From assembly GCF_000427965.1 (NCBI RefSeq), contig NZ_ATZA01000013.1, positions 1 to 64,000 of the forward strand: DNA of 64,000 bases. The letters run 5' to 3'. A model generated the notes under the pieces. That model had not been told where the DNA came from, did not search any database, and was given only the letters and a program-made list of their open reading frames with translations. Of the stretch, positions 26,317 to 35,378 are shown one piece after another. Made by a program: the position numbers and the translations under genes. Position 1 is the stretch's first letter, and each line of letters opens with the position of its first letter. This DNA comes from Olivibacter sitiensis DSM 17696 (GTDB taxonomy: Bacteria; Bacteroidota; Bacteroidia; Sphingobacteriales; Sphingobacteriaceae).

Positions 26317-27099
26317 ATGATGTGTTCTATTGATCTAAACTGTGATTTAGGAGAATCTTTTGGTCATTATCAGCTTGGCGATGATGCGGCGATGATGGAT
26401 TATGTGTCTTCCGTGAATATCGCTTGCGGATTTCATGCTGGCGATGCTTCGGTGATGCGTCGAACCGTTGCCCTGGCCGTAGAAAAACAGGTAGCCATAG
26501 GCGTACATCCCGGTTTGCCTGATTTGCAAGGCTTCGGGCGGCGGGCCATGCAGATTTCGACCAACGAAGCCTACGAGATTTGCCTTTACCAGATAGGAGC
26601 ATTGTACGCCTTTGTCAAGGCAGCGGGCGCAAGTATCCACCACCTGAAACCGCACGGCGCGCTGTACCATATGGCGGCTGTAGATTTAGAAATTGCTTTG
26701 GCCATAGGGCAGGCAATGGTTGATTTTGATGGGGATATGATGCTGTATGGTTTGCCCGGCAGTAAAATGGAGGAGGGTTCCAAGCAATTGGGTTTGCGCT
26801 TTGTGGGTGAGGCTTTTGCCGATAGGCGGTACGAAGCAGACGGAATGTTGGTGTCACGTGCCAAGCCCAATGCACTTATCGATGACACGGATGAGGCTTT
26901 GCGGCAGGTATTAATGTTGGCCAAGGAAAAAAAGGTATTGAGCGTAGAAAATTGTTCCATTTCATTGCGCGCACAGACCATTTGCCTACATGGCGATGGA
27001 AAACGCGCGCTTGACTTTGCAAAGGCTGTCCATGCCCGACTGTGGGCCGAGGGGATAACGATAGAAGCAATCAGCAAAAGCCAAAGAAACCAACCATGA
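26317..27099 (+). CDS. pxpA: 5-oxoprolinase subunit PxpA (LamB/YcsF family)
   Basis: A protein of about 260 residues starting MMCSIDLNCDLGESFG, the unmistakable YcsF/LamB start. It continues with VNIACGFHAGDASVMRRTVALA, IGVHPGLPDLQGFGRR, HHLKPHGALYHMA and CLHGDG, which carry the Asp/His residues of the metal-dependent barrel. A TTG at 26302 is in frame upstream, but the ATG at 26317 gives the usual family start. With PxpB and PxpC it hydrolyses 5-oxoproline using ATP. Its stop overlaps the next gene's ATG by 4 bp (ATGA), so it is coupled to the transporter. Confidence 0.93.
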   Translation: MMCSIDLNCDLGESFGHYQLGDDAAMMDYVSSVNIACGFHAGDASVMRRTVALAVEKQVAIGVHPGLPDLQGFGRRAMQISTNEAYEICLYQIGALYAFVKAAGASIHHLKPHGALYHMAAVDLEIALAIGQAMVDFDGDMMLYGLPGSKMEEGSKQLGLRFVGEAFADRRYEADGMLVSRAKPNALIDDTDEALRQVLMLAKEKKVLSVENCSISLRAQTICLHGDGKRALDFAKAVHARLWAEGITIEAISKSQRNQP

Positions 27100-28271
27100 G
27101 CACTTCAACGAGAAATAAGTTCCTTGCCGCCGCCTTTATGATGGCGACTTCCGCGGTTGGTCCGGGGTTTTTGACGCAAACGGCATTCTTCACCGAAAAG
27201 CTTTTGGCTAGTTTTGGCTTTGTCATCTTGGTGACCGTCGTCTTGGATATCATAGCCCAGCTGAACATTTGGAGGGTCATTGTCGTGTCCGAGAAGAGGG
27301 CACAAGACATTGCCAATGAGCTGTTGCCTGGTATGGGCTTTCTCTTGGCTGGACTAGTGGTATTGGGTGGCTTTGCGTTCAACATTGGTAATATTGCCGG
27401 GGCGGGATTGGGGATGAATATACTATTTGGAATGGATGTGTCGCATGGTGCTTTTTGGAGTGCCTTAATGGCCATCGGTATCTTCATCGTTCGCGAAGCT
27501 GCTAGGGTGATGGATGGCGTGATGAAGGTCTTGGGCATATTGATGATCTTATTGACGGTATTTGTAGCGTGGCAATCCAATCCACCCTTGGCTCAAGCTG
27601 CCAAGGAGACCGTAATGCCTCTGCGTTTTGACTTTACGGCTATCCTGACGCTCGTGGGCGGCAGCGTTGGGGGTTATATTACTTTTGCCGGAGCGCACAG
27701 GCTATTGGACACTGGGATAAAGGGCAGGGACCAAGTGAAGAATGCCAGTACAGCTGCGGTGACCGGTATTGTGCTGGCGTCCATCATGCGCACGGTATTG
27801 TTCTTGGCCGTGTTGGGGGTGGTCTCAGTTGGTATTGCCTTGGACAGCGACAATCCGGCCGCATCGGTCTTTCGGATAGTATCGGGCGAGGTAGGGTACA
27901 AGCTCTTTGGCTTGGTCTTGTGGAGTGCCGCTATCACTTCGGTCATCGGTGCAGCTTATACCTCTGTTTCATTCGTGAAAAGTTTTCATCCGGTTTTGCA
28001 GCACTATGAACGTTACCTGATCATTGCATTTATTGTCATCTCCACCAGTGTTTTCCTTATCGTGGGAAAACCGGTGCAGGTTCTTGTATTGGCTGGAGCC
28101 CTGAATGGACTGATACTGCCCATTGCCTTGCTGCTGATGCTGTTGGCCGTACATCGTCAGCGTATCGTGGGAAAAGAGTATAAGCATCCGTGGAGGCTCA
28201 GCATCGCTGGCTTCGTGGTGGTCTTGCTCATGGGGTACATCAGTGTGGTTTCATTGATAGCGTATTTTTAA
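27096..28271 (+). CDS. NRAMP-like divalent-metal/solute transporter (YcsG-like)
   Basis: A 391-residue inner-membrane protein with 11 or so hydrophobic segments. The start AAAFMMATSAVGPGFLTQTAFF matches the NRAMP TM1 DPGN-type region, although the Asp-Pro-Gly-Asn motif is changed to VGPGF, so metal transport is not assured. Its position next to pxpA follows the Bacillus ycsF-ycsG order, where this relative may carry a 5-oxoproline-linked solute. The ATG at 27096 overlaps the pxpA stop. The last 46 bp of the gene are duplicated at 29432-29477, behind the RAYT island. Confidence 0.82.
   Translation: MSTSTRNKFLAAAFMMATSAVGPGFLTQTAFFTEKLLASFGFVILVTVVLDIIAQLNIWRVIVVSEKRAQDIANELLPGMGFLLAGLVVLGGFAFNIGNIAGAGLGMNILFGMDVSHGAFWSALMAIGIFIVREAARVMDGVMKVLGILMILLTVFVAWQSNPPLAQAAKETVMPLRFDFTAILTLVGGSVGGYITFAGAHRLLDTGIKGRDQVKNASTAAVTGIVLASIMRTVLFLAVLGVVSVGIALDSDNPAASVFRIVSGEVGYKLFGLVLWSAAITSVIGAAYTSVSFVKSFHPVLQHYERYLIIAFIVISTSVFLIVGKPVQVLVLAGALNGLILPIALLLMLLAVHRQRIVGKEYKHPWRLSIAGFVVVLLMGYISVVSLIAYF
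28224..28269 (+). repeat. 46-bp direct repeat, copy 1 (end of the NRAMP gene)
   Basis: Matches 29432-29477 at 44 of 46 positions, in the same orientation. It encodes the C-terminal LLMGYISVVSLIAYF and the start of the stop codon. The two copies bracket the RAYT gene and its hairpins. Confidence 0.9.
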
Positions 28272-28275
28272 AACG

Positions 28276-28380
28276 CTATCCTTAGTCTCTTGCGTTCGCG
28301 GCCTTGCTATAGACTAAGGATAGATAGAAAAAGTACTATCCGTAGTCTGTCGGGTGGGAAATGTGATAGAGACTACGGAT
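28276..28380. repeat. REP-like hairpins on the left of the RAYT gene
   Basis: Two inverted repeats. Type A pairs CTATCCTTAGTCT (28276-28288) with AGACTAAGGATAG (28311-28323). Type B pairs ATCCGTAGTCT (28338-28348) with AGACTACGGAT (28370-28380). They are separated by ATAGAAAAAGTACT, also seen on the right side of the gene. Together they are a partial version of the 148-bp unit found there. Confidence 0.88.
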
Positions 28381-28428
28381 TGTGGAATGGTAAGGTATAA
28401 GGGATTTAGTTTTTTAATGTTTTGATAA

Positions 28429-28986
28429 ATGTCTGATGATGGTTATAAAATAAGAAATCAATTTGCTGTGCATTTCATTACGTTTGCAGTTGTCGAATGG
28501 GTGGATGTCTTTACAAGGAAATTGTATGTCGATATTTTGGTTGAAAATTTAAAATATTGCCAAAAAAAGAAAGGGCTGAATATTCATGCTTGGTGCATTA
28601 TGCCTAATCACGTTCATTTGATAGCATCTTCTAAAGCCCCATTTCGATTGTCCGATATTTTGCGTGATTTTAAGAAGTTCACAGCGAATAAAATTATTGA
28701 AGCAATACAGATGAATACGAATGAAAGTAGGCGTAATTGGATGCTTTGGATTTTTGAGAGTAATGGCAAAAGGAACAATCGAAATGAACATTATCAATTT
28801 TGGCAACAAGGCAATCATCCGATAGAATGCCATGATATGGAAATCTTGGGGACACGTATGAAATATCTGCATCAAAATCCGGTTAGGGCAGGAATAGTCA
28901 GGTCAGAAGAAGATTACCTTTATTCAAGTGCAATTGATTATTATACCGATGAAAAAGGGTTGATTGCGATTGATTTTTTGAAGTAA
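28429..28986 (+). CDS. REP-associated tyrosine transposase (RAYT, Y1/HUH family)
   Basis: A 185-residue single-strand nuclease of the Y1 transposase superfamily. The HUH motif is MPNHVHLI (His61 and His63) and the nucleophile is Tyr146 in RMKYLHQNPVRAGIV. The fold's IHAWCIM-start is present. RAYTs cut and move REP hairpins in cis. Here the gene is bounded directly by such hairpins on both sides, so it is almost surely their mobilising enzyme. It has no signal peptide and its own promoter is unclear. Its stop codon (28984-28986) overlaps the spot where the first 148-bp unit starts at 28987. Confidence 0.9.
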   Translation: MSDDGYKIRNQFAVHFITFAVVEWVDVFTRKLYVDILVENLKYCQKKKGLNIHAWCIMPNHVHLIASSKAPFRLSDILRDFKKFTANKIIEAIQMNTNESRRNWMLWIFESNGKRNNRNEHYQFWQQGNHPIECHDMEILGTRMKYLHQNPVRAGIVRSEEDYLYSSAIDYYTDEKGLIAIDFLK

Positions 28987-29430
28987 AGTACTATCCGTAG
29001 TCTGTCGGGTGGGAGACGTGTTGGGGACTACGGATTGTGGGATGATAGGGTAGTCTGGAGACTACCATTTTCATAGTTTAACCCTTAGTCTCTTGCGCTC
29101 ATGGCCCAGCTACAGACTAAGGATAGTTAAAAAAAGTACTATCTGTAGTCTGTCGGGTAGGAGAGGTGTTGGGGACTACGGATTGTGGGATGATAGGGTA
29201 GTCTGGAGACTACCATTTTCATAGTTTAACCCTTAGTCTCTGGCGCTCGTGGCCTTGCTACAGACTAAGGATAGATAGAAAAAGTACTATCCGTAGTCTT
29301 TCGGGAGGGAGAGGTGTTGGGGACTACGGATTGGATGAATGATAAGGTAGTCTGGAGACTACCATTTTCATAAGTTTAACCCTTAGTCTCTAGCACACAT
29401 GGCTCGGCTACAGACTAAGGATAGAGAAGG
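28987..29430. repeat. Three tandem 148-bp REP units (BIME-like array)
   Basis: Repeats begin at 28987, 29135 and 29283 with AGTACTATC and have a constant 148-bp period. Each contains three hairpins: B (ATCCGTAGTC...GACTACGGAT), C (GGTAGTCT GG AGACTACC, for example 29049-29066) and A (CCTTAGTCT...AGACTAAGG). The hairpin stems are better conserved than the loops. The second copy has one substitution in the B stem (ATCTG for ATCCG). No gene is seen in 28987-29564. Confidence 0.9.
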
Positions 29431-29431
29431 G

Positions 29432-29477
29432 TTGCTCATGGGGTACATCAGTGTGGTTTCGTTGATAGCATATTTTT
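29432..29477 (+). repeat. 46-bp direct repeat, copy 2 (duplicate of the NRAMP gene end)
   Basis: Matches 28224-28269 with 2 differences and is in the same reading direction, ending TATTTTTGA in place of TATTTTTAA. It encodes the same C-terminal residues but no complete gene. It follows the last REP unit directly. Confidence 0.9.
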
Positions 29478-29564
29478 GAATGGAAACTGTTGTTAAGGCG
29501 CAGCTTGTCAGTTATTTCAAAAATATCTTTATCATTGTAAAAGCATTTCCATAAATTTGTATTT

Positions 29565-29774
29565 ATGGAAACAATATTGATTCATCCAAATAATAAGGAG
29601 CAATTAGCTGCCGTGAAAGCTTTTGCTAGGGCTTTGAAAATGAGTTTTGAAGTGAAGTCGGTGAAAGATGATATGTTTATGGATGAACTTCGCAAAGCTG
29701 TGGAAGAAGTAAAGTTGATAAAGCAAGGGAAGCTAAAAGGCAAACCAGTAGAGGACTTGCTCAATGAGTTATAG
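29565..29774 (+). CDS. Small antitoxin of a type II toxin-antitoxin pair (DUF2683-like)
   Basis: A 69-residue charged protein starting METILIHPNNKEQLAAVKAFARAL, with a C-terminal helical tail rich in Lys and Glu. This start is found in Bacteroidota antitoxins paired with RelE/ParE toxins. Its stop overlaps the toxin start by 11 bp, the usual arrangement. It most likely binds the toxin and represses the shared promoter. The exact family name is from recall, while the pairing is seen directly. Confidence 0.75.
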   Translation: METILIHPNNKEQLAAVKAFARALKMSFEVKSVKDDMFMDELRKAVEEVKLIKQGKLKGKPVEDLLNEL

Positions 29775-30093
29775 CGTTATCACTATAAAATCGTTCGATC
29801 GCCAGGTCAAACGTTTAATAAAGAAATACCCCTCCCTAAAAGCTGAGCTTGTTAATTTGGTGCTTCTATTGAAAGAAAATGCGGAATACGGTGTTTCGTT
29901 AGGCAACAATTGTTTCAAGATTAGGATAGCGATAACCAGTAAAGGAAAGGGTAAGAGCGGGGGAGCAAGAATCATTACTAACTTTTATGTACAAGAATCG
30001 ACGGTCATATTATTGACCATTTATGATAAATCTGAACAGGGTAATATTTCAGAGAAGCAAATTTTGGATTTGCTATCACAGATCCCATTTTAA
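29764..30093 (+). CDS. RelE/ParE-type toxin
   Basis: A 109-residue protein with the ParE/RelE start SYSVITIKSFDRQVKRLIKKYPSLKAEL and the core GNNCFKIRIAITSKGKGKSGGARIITNF, then VILLTIYDKSEQGNIS. It would be an mRNA interferase or a gyrase poison; this cannot be decided by eye. It overlaps the antitoxin gene and is co-transcribed. The M1 peptidase gene starts only 23 bp later and may be read through from the same promoter. It sits next to the repeat island, a common place for such mobile pairs. Confidence 0.82.
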   Translation: MSYSVITIKSFDRQVKRLIKKYPSLKAELVNLVLLLKENAEYGVSLGNNCFKIRIAITSKGKGKSGGARIITNFYVQESTVILLTIYDKSEQGNISEKQILDLLSQIPF

Positions 30094-30115
30094 TGTACAA
30101 AAATATAAAATAAAC

Positions 30116-32683
30116 ATGACAAGATATTTTTGCTTCACCAGTATTTGTGTTTTGTTGATGATGTCTTGTAAAAATGGTTCGGAGAAGAAACATCTGTTGG
30201 GGGTAGGTATCTCCAAAGAATTGGCTACTTATCGCAAAGAGCAGATCTCGGATATCACCTATGCGCTCTCTTTCGATATTCCCGAAAGCAGAGAGCAGGC
30301 TATACCTGCCCATCTGAAGCTCGACCTGCAGATACACTCATTGAGCCAACCTCTGTATCTGGATTTCAATGAGCAGCAAGACCATCTTCTGAAACTGTCC
30401 GTCAATGGGCGAGAGGAGGATATCGTACACGAAAAAGAGCACCTGATTATTTCGCCCGATGGGTTGAAGCTTGGCGCAAATACCATTGAAATCGATTTTT
30501 TGGCAGGAGAGCTATCGCTAAATAGAAATGAGGATTTTCTGTATACCTTGCTGGTGCCCGATAGAGCCAGCACGCTTTTCCCCTGTTTTGACCAGCCCGA
30601 TTTAAAAGCAAACTATCAACTGACAATCACTGCTCCAAAGGATTGGGAAGTGCTTTGCGCAAGCAAAGAGGAAAGCCGTGTGGATAAAGGGGATTACGTA
30701 ACGCATCGGTTTGGCAAAACCGACAAGATGAGCACTTACCTGTTTTCTTTTGTGGCAGGTAAATTTTCGGTGGCCAAGGAAACCTTAGGGAAGTTGGATA
30801 TGCGTTTTCTATATCGGGAGGACAATGCCGAAAAGGTACAGGCCAGTTTGGCCCCCATTTTTGATCTGCACAAGCAATCGGTCGATTTTCTGGAAAATTA
30901 TACGGCCTATCCTTTCCCTTTTCAAAAGCTGGATTTTGCGGCTATTCCCATTTTTCAGTATGGAGGGATGGAACATGTGGGGGCTATTCAATACCGCGAA
31001 TCGGCCTTGTTCTTGGATCACACGGCAACCGAAAGCCAGAAACTATCGCGGGCCAAACTGATTGCCCATGAAACGGCGCACATGTGGTTCGGCGATCTGG
31101 TGACGATGGAATGGTTCAACGATGTATGGATGAAGGAAGTCTTTGCCAACTTTATGGCCGATAAGATTATCAATCCTGCATTTCCCGATATCAATCACGA
31201 CTTGCTGTTCGTTTTGAATCACTATCCCGCTGCCTATGGCGAAGATCGCACCAAGGGTACGAACCCCATCAGGCAACAACTGGCTAATTTAAAAGATGCA
31301 GGATCCCTATATGGTGGCATTATCTACGATAAAGCGCCCATCATGATGCGTCAATTGGAATTGGCCATTGGAAAGGACAAGTTCAGGGAAGGAATAAGCG
31401 AGTATATCAAAACTTACGCCTATGGCAATGCCACTTGGCCCGATCTGATTGACATCTTGGATACCAAGACCGAACGGGACATGAAAAAATGGAGCGACGT
31501 TTGGGTCAACCAAAGTGGGCGTCCCGTTTTTGAAGAACACATTGCTTACGATGCTGATAACAAAGTGTCCAAGTTCGAGATAGAACAATCAGCAGAAGAC
31601 GGCGGTGATCATTTGTGGCCACAAACGTTTGACGTGGCATTTGTCTACCCAGATTCCATTCATCTGCTGACTGTGAACATAGATGGAAAGGTGGCCAGTC
31701 TGCCAGAGGCCAAAGGCTTACTCAAACCGAATGCCATCATATGTAACTATGATGGCCTTGGATATGGCGTTTTTCCGATGGATAAAGAAGAACTGATCGC
31801 TATATTGAATATCAAGGACGATGTAGCCAGGGGCTACGCCTATATCAATGGCTATGAGAAAATGTTGAATGGAGAGATTGCTCCTTTAGCCATATTCAAC
31901 TTACTGAAAGAAGGAATAAAGGTAGAAAAGAATGAGCTGATCATGCGGTTGGTAAGCAACGAGATAGATAACGTCTTTTGGACTTTTCTGACCGATGAAC
32001 AGCGAATCAAAGAAGAGCGATCGTTAGAGGAAGAGCTTTATGCAAAACTGCAGTCTACGCTGCCTCCGAATATCAAGAAAGCAATCTTCAACCTGTACAA
32101 GGGTATTGCTTATTCGAGTCAAGGGAGGGAAAGGCTGTATCAGATTTGGAATAAGAACACGCAAATACCCAACCTCAAGCTCAATGAGGACGACTATACG
32201 GCCATGGCGATGGATTTGGCCATTTACGAGCATCCTAAAACCAATGACATACTGAAAACGGCACAGCAAGCCATTAGCAATGCGGACAAGCAGAAACGCT
32301 TTGCCTTTCTGTTGCCATCCTTGTCGTCAGATCCTAATGAAAGAAGTGCTTTCTTTCAGTCCTTTAAACAAGCCAAGAACAGGGAAAAAGAAGATTGGGT
32401 ATTGACCGCTTTGAACAATATCCATCATCCCCTGAGGCAAAAGGATGCCATCAAGGATTTGGCGCTTTCGCTGGAATTGTTGCAGGAAATACAGCAAACA
32501 GGAGATATCTTTTTCCCAAAGCGATGGCTGAGCAGCTCCATAGGGCAGTATCGTTCAAAGGAAGCCTGCCAGATTTTGCAGGATTTCTTGTCATCACACC
32601 CTGATTATAATCCTATACTGATGAAGAAGATTCTTCAGGCTACGGACAATCTAAGCAGGGTACAGGCTATGGCGAGCAATTGA
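30116..32683 (+). CDS. M1-family zinc aminopeptidase lipoprotein
   Basis: An 855-residue exported protein. The ATG at 30116 gives the signal MTRYFCFTSICVLLMMSC (lipobox Cys18). The frame is open further upstream, but that part lies inside the toxin gene. The M1 fold shows an N-terminal beta-domain, the exopeptidase motif GGMEHVGAIQY (a variant of GAMEN), and the zinc site HETAH (318-322) with Glu341 after an 18-residue gap. A helical C-terminal domain follows. It trims amino acids from peptides in the periplasm or at the surface. It is not obviously part of the adjacent mannan PUL. Confidence 0.92.
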   Translation: MTRYFCFTSICVLLMMSCKNGSEKKHLLGVGISKELATYRKEQISDITYALSFDIPESREQAIPAHLKLDLQIHSLSQPLYLDFNEQQDHLLKLSVNGREEDIVHEKEHLIISPDGLKLGANTIEIDFLAGELSLNRNEDFLYTLLVPDRASTLFPCFDQPDLKANYQLTITAPKDWEVLCASKEESRVDKGDYVTHRFGKTDKMSTYLFSFVAGKFSVAKETLGKLDMRFLYREDNAEKVQASLAPIFDLHKQSVDFLENYTAYPFPFQKLDFAAIPIFQYGGMEHVGAIQYRESALFLDHTATESQKLSRAKLIAHETAHMWFGDLVTMEWFNDVWMKEVFANFMADKIINPAFPDINHDLLFVLNHYPAAYGEDRTKGTNPIRQQLANLKDAGSLYGGIIYDKAPIMMRQLELAIGKDKFREGISEYIKTYAYGNATWPDLIDILDTKTERDMKKWSDVWVNQSGRPVFEEHIAYDADNKVSKFEIEQSAEDGGDHLWPQTFDVAFVYPDSIHLLTVNIDGKVASLPEAKGLLKPNAIICNYDGLGYGVFPMDKEELIAILNIKDDVARGYAYINGYEKMLNGEIAPLAIFNLLKEGIKVEKNELIMRLVSNEIDNVFWTFLTDEQRIKEERSLEEELYAKLQSTLPPNIKKAIFNLYKGIAYSSQGRERLYQIWNKNTQIPNLKLNEDDYTAMAMDLAIYEHPKTNDILKTAQQAISNADKQKRFAFLLPSLSSDPNERSAFFQSFKQAKNREKEDWVLTALNNIHHPLRQKDAIKDLALSLELLQEIQQTGDIFFPKRWLSSSIGQYRSKEACQILQDFLSSHPDYNPILMKKILQATDNLSRVQAMASN

Positions 32684-32864
32684 GATAGCAACTCGGGGCA
32701 AAATTTCAAGTTTATATTTTTGTAACGAAAATAATACACATGGTGAATATATTAGGTGATGGCCGATTTTTGCCCGAATTTAATGCTGGGTTGATTTTTA
32801 TTCGATTGCCTGCTAATTTTTTAGCCTTTGCGCGATTACATAATGTTTCTTATCATTGCTTAGC

Positions 32865-32876
32865 TAAAACGATTTA
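32865..32876. promoter_or_regulatory. LacI-type operator TAAAACGATTTA (mannan PUL, copy 1)
   Basis: It sits within TAGCTAAAACGATTTATTAG, about 80 bp before the GH92 gene. The 12-bp core is a palindrome with one mismatched pair. The same 15-base string, GCTAAAACGATTTAT, occurs before the GH125 gene. Confidence 0.75.
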
Positions 32877-32954
32877 TTAGCGAACCAATATAAATTGAGC
32901 TTTATGAGTCGAACTCATTCATTCCAGTTGTCCGATGCCATTGATGTGATTACA

Positions 32955-35219
32955 ATGAAAACTAGTTTGTTAGTTTTGTTCTTGTCCCTCTCTGGATTCC
33001 CAAATGCCATATGCCAGCAACCAGACTTGGTAAAGTATGTCAACACCCTGCAGGGCACCAATTCCAAGCACGAGCTGACCCGTGGCAATACCTATCCCAC
33101 TACGGCTTTGCCATTTGCCATGCATACTTGGACACCCCAAACGGGCAAGAATGGAGATGGCTGGAAATACCAGTATTTCGTGGATAAGCTACGTGGTTTT
33201 CAGCAGGCTCATCAGTGCAGCTCTTGGTCCAATGATTATGCCGTCTTTTCATTCTTTCCCACCTTGGATAGCCTGCAGGTAGATGAAGATAAACGGGCAA
33301 CGGCTTTTAGTCATGACCACGAGATAGCAAAGCCGAACTATTACAGCGTGAAAATGGAAAATGATATAAAAGTGGAAATGGCGCCTAGTGAGCGAGGGGC
33401 ACATTTGCGCTTTTCATTTCCCAAAAAGCATAAATCATTCTTGGTACTGGATGGGTATACGGGCATTAGCATGGTGAAAATATTGCCGAAGGAAAGGAAG
33501 ATTATCGGCTTTGTGAACAACGGCAGGGGCTTTAAGGAAGGTTTTAAGAATTTCTTTGTAGCCGAGTTTGATCAGCCTTTCAGGCATTATGGCACTTGGG
33601 AGAACAGGGATAATACCGTTTCGCCCGATTCTTTGGAGGCAATGGGAGATGGGAAGGGAGCGTATATCGAGTTTCAAGAAGGAGCAATCGTGCAAGTTAA
33701 GGTTGCTTCTTCCTATATCAGTCAAGACCAGGCGATGTTGAACCTAAAAAGAGAATTGGGAGAGAACAGGAGATTGGAACAGACGAAAGAACAGGCATGG
33801 AAGGTATGGAACGATCATCTGTCGCGCATATTGGTAGAGGGCGATAGCGAAGATGACAAAGCTACCTTCTATAGTTGCTTCTTTCGGGCCAGCCTTTTTT
33901 CAAGGCAGTTTTACGAATATGACGAACAGGGAAACCCCTATTATTTCAGTCCCTATGACGGTAAGGTCTATCCCGGTTATATGTTTACCGATACGGGGTT
34001 TTGGGATACATTTCGAGCGCAATTTCCCTTAAATGCGTTATTATATCCCACCATGCACGGCCGATATATGCAAGCCTTGCTGGACGCCTATGACCAATGC
34101 GGATGGCTTCCGTCTTGGTCCTTTCCGAGCGAAGCGGGAAGCATGATCGGCAACCATGCTATTTCATTGCTGGCAGATGCTTGGGCAAAGGGGATTCGTA
34201 CCTTTGACCCTCAGAAGGCTTTGGCAGCCTACTTGCACGAGGCTACCAACAAGGGCCCGTGGGGGCCGGCCAATGGCCGCGATGGTTGGAAAGATTACTA
34301 TCAGCTCGGGTATGTCCCCAGTGAGGTGCGGGAAGGGACGGCAAAGACCCTCGAATATGCCTATGACGATTTCTGTGGCTACCGCTTGGCCACTATGACA
34401 GACCAGCCGTTTTATGCCGATATTTTCAAGCGGCAAATGTATAATTATCGGAATGTGTTTGATCCCTCCACCAGTTTTATGCGCGGACGGGATAGAAATG
34501 GCCATTGGAATTTAAATTTTGATCCAATGGAATGGGGAGGTCCCTTTACGGAAGGTAACGCCTGGCATTGGGTATGGTCTGTATTTCACGATACCCAGGG
34601 GCTGATCGATCTGCTGGGCGGCGACGAGCGTTTCGTGGCCAAACTGGATTCTGTTTTTACGGAACCCAATAGGGTCAATGTGGGTAGTTATGGCGGTATG
34701 ATCCACGAAATGACGGAAATGGTCATGGCCGATATGGGGCAGTATGCCCATGGCAACCAGCCCATACAACACATGATTTACCTTTACAACTATGCCGGAG
34801 CACCTTGGAAATCACAATTCCATGCCAGAAACGTGATGGATAAGCTCTACAATTGGACAGAAAACGGCTATCCGGGGGATGAAGATCAAGGGCAGACCTC
34901 GTCTTGGTTTGTCCTTAGTGCGCTCGGTTTTTACAGTGTTTGTCCAGGTACGGATCAGTATGTAATAGGAAGTCCCTTGTTTGAGAAAGCTACCATAACT
35001 TTAGAAAATGGGGAAAAATTTGTGATCCATGCGCAAGGGAATAGCAAGGAAAACGTATATGTCCAAGACGCAAGCTTAAATGGTGAAATATTCACTAAGA
35101 ACTATCTGACATACGGGGAGATAATAAAAGGAGGCAACTTGAATTTTAATATGGGGAATGAGCCAATGAAAGGTAGGTCCATAAACAAGAAAGACAGGCC
35201 TTTCTCGCTTTCCAACTAA
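32955..35219 (+). CDS. GH92 alpha-mannosidase with Gln at the catalytic-acid position
   Basis: A 754-residue exported enzyme. The ATG at 32955 gives a clean signal peptide, MKTSLLVLFLSLSGFPNAIC then QQ; an upstream TTG at 32895 is not needed. The N-terminal beta-sandwich (VNTLQGTNSKHELTRGNTYPTT) and the helical barrel are typical of GH92. The sequence AHGNQPIQHMIYLYN carries Gln602 where alpha-1,2-mannosidases have Glu (HGNEPSHH in the third GH92 here), while the base region GDEDQGQTSSW is kept. From memory, a GH92 enzyme that splits mannose-1-phosphate-6-mannose has this Gln. It is controlled by the operator at 32865. Confidence 0.9.
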   Translation: MKTSLLVLFLSLSGFPNAICQQPDLVKYVNTLQGTNSKHELTRGNTYPTTALPFAMHTWTPQTGKNGDGWKYQYFVDKLRGFQQAHQCSSWSNDYAVFSFFPTLDSLQVDEDKRATAFSHDHEIAKPNYYSVKMENDIKVEMAPSERGAHLRFSFPKKHKSFLVLDGYTGISMVKILPKERKIIGFVNNGRGFKEGFKNFFVAEFDQPFRHYGTWENRDNTVSPDSLEAMGDGKGAYIEFQEGAIVQVKVASSYISQDQAMLNLKRELGENRRLEQTKEQAWKVWNDHLSRILVEGDSEDDKATFYSCFFRASLFSRQFYEYDEQGNPYYFSPYDGKVYPGYMFTDTGFWDTFRAQFPLNALLYPTMHGRYMQALLDAYDQCGWLPSWSFPSEAGSMIGNHAISLLADAWAKGIRTFDPQKALAAYLHEATNKGPWGPANGRDGWKDYYQLGYVPSEVREGTAKTLEYAYDDFCGYRLATMTDQPFYADIFKRQMYNYRNVFDPSTSFMRGRDRNGHWNLNFDPMEWGGPFTEGNAWHWVWSVFHDTQGLIDLLGGDERFVAKLDSVFTEPNRVNVGSYGGMIHEMTEMVMADMGQYAHGNQPIQHMIYLYNYAGAPWKSQFHARNVMDKLYNWTENGYPGDEDQGQTSSWFVLSALGFYSVCPGTDQYVIGSPLFEKATITLENGEKFVIHAQGNSKENVYVQDASLNGEIFTKNYLTYGEIIKGGNLNFNMGNEPMKGRSINKKDRPFSLSN

Positions 35220-35378
35220 CTTTTTTTTGTGTTTTCGATTGAAAGCCGTGATTGGCTGTGTTGTATGGCAACGAGTAAGGAGTCTTGTTAACGGAATGTT
35301 ATTTTATATATTGAAATAGAAATAATTCATTAATATTGATGCATGATAAATTTATGCGTATCAAAAAAACGAATTGCG

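Noticed and set aside
28987-29430. CRISPR-like array
   Set aside because: The 148-bp repeats are contiguous, have no unique spacers and contain hairpins of three kinds; they belong to the REP/RAYT class.
30023-30115. N-terminal extension of the M1 peptidase
   Set aside because: It lies inside the toxin gene and precedes the clear lipoprotein signal starting at 30116.
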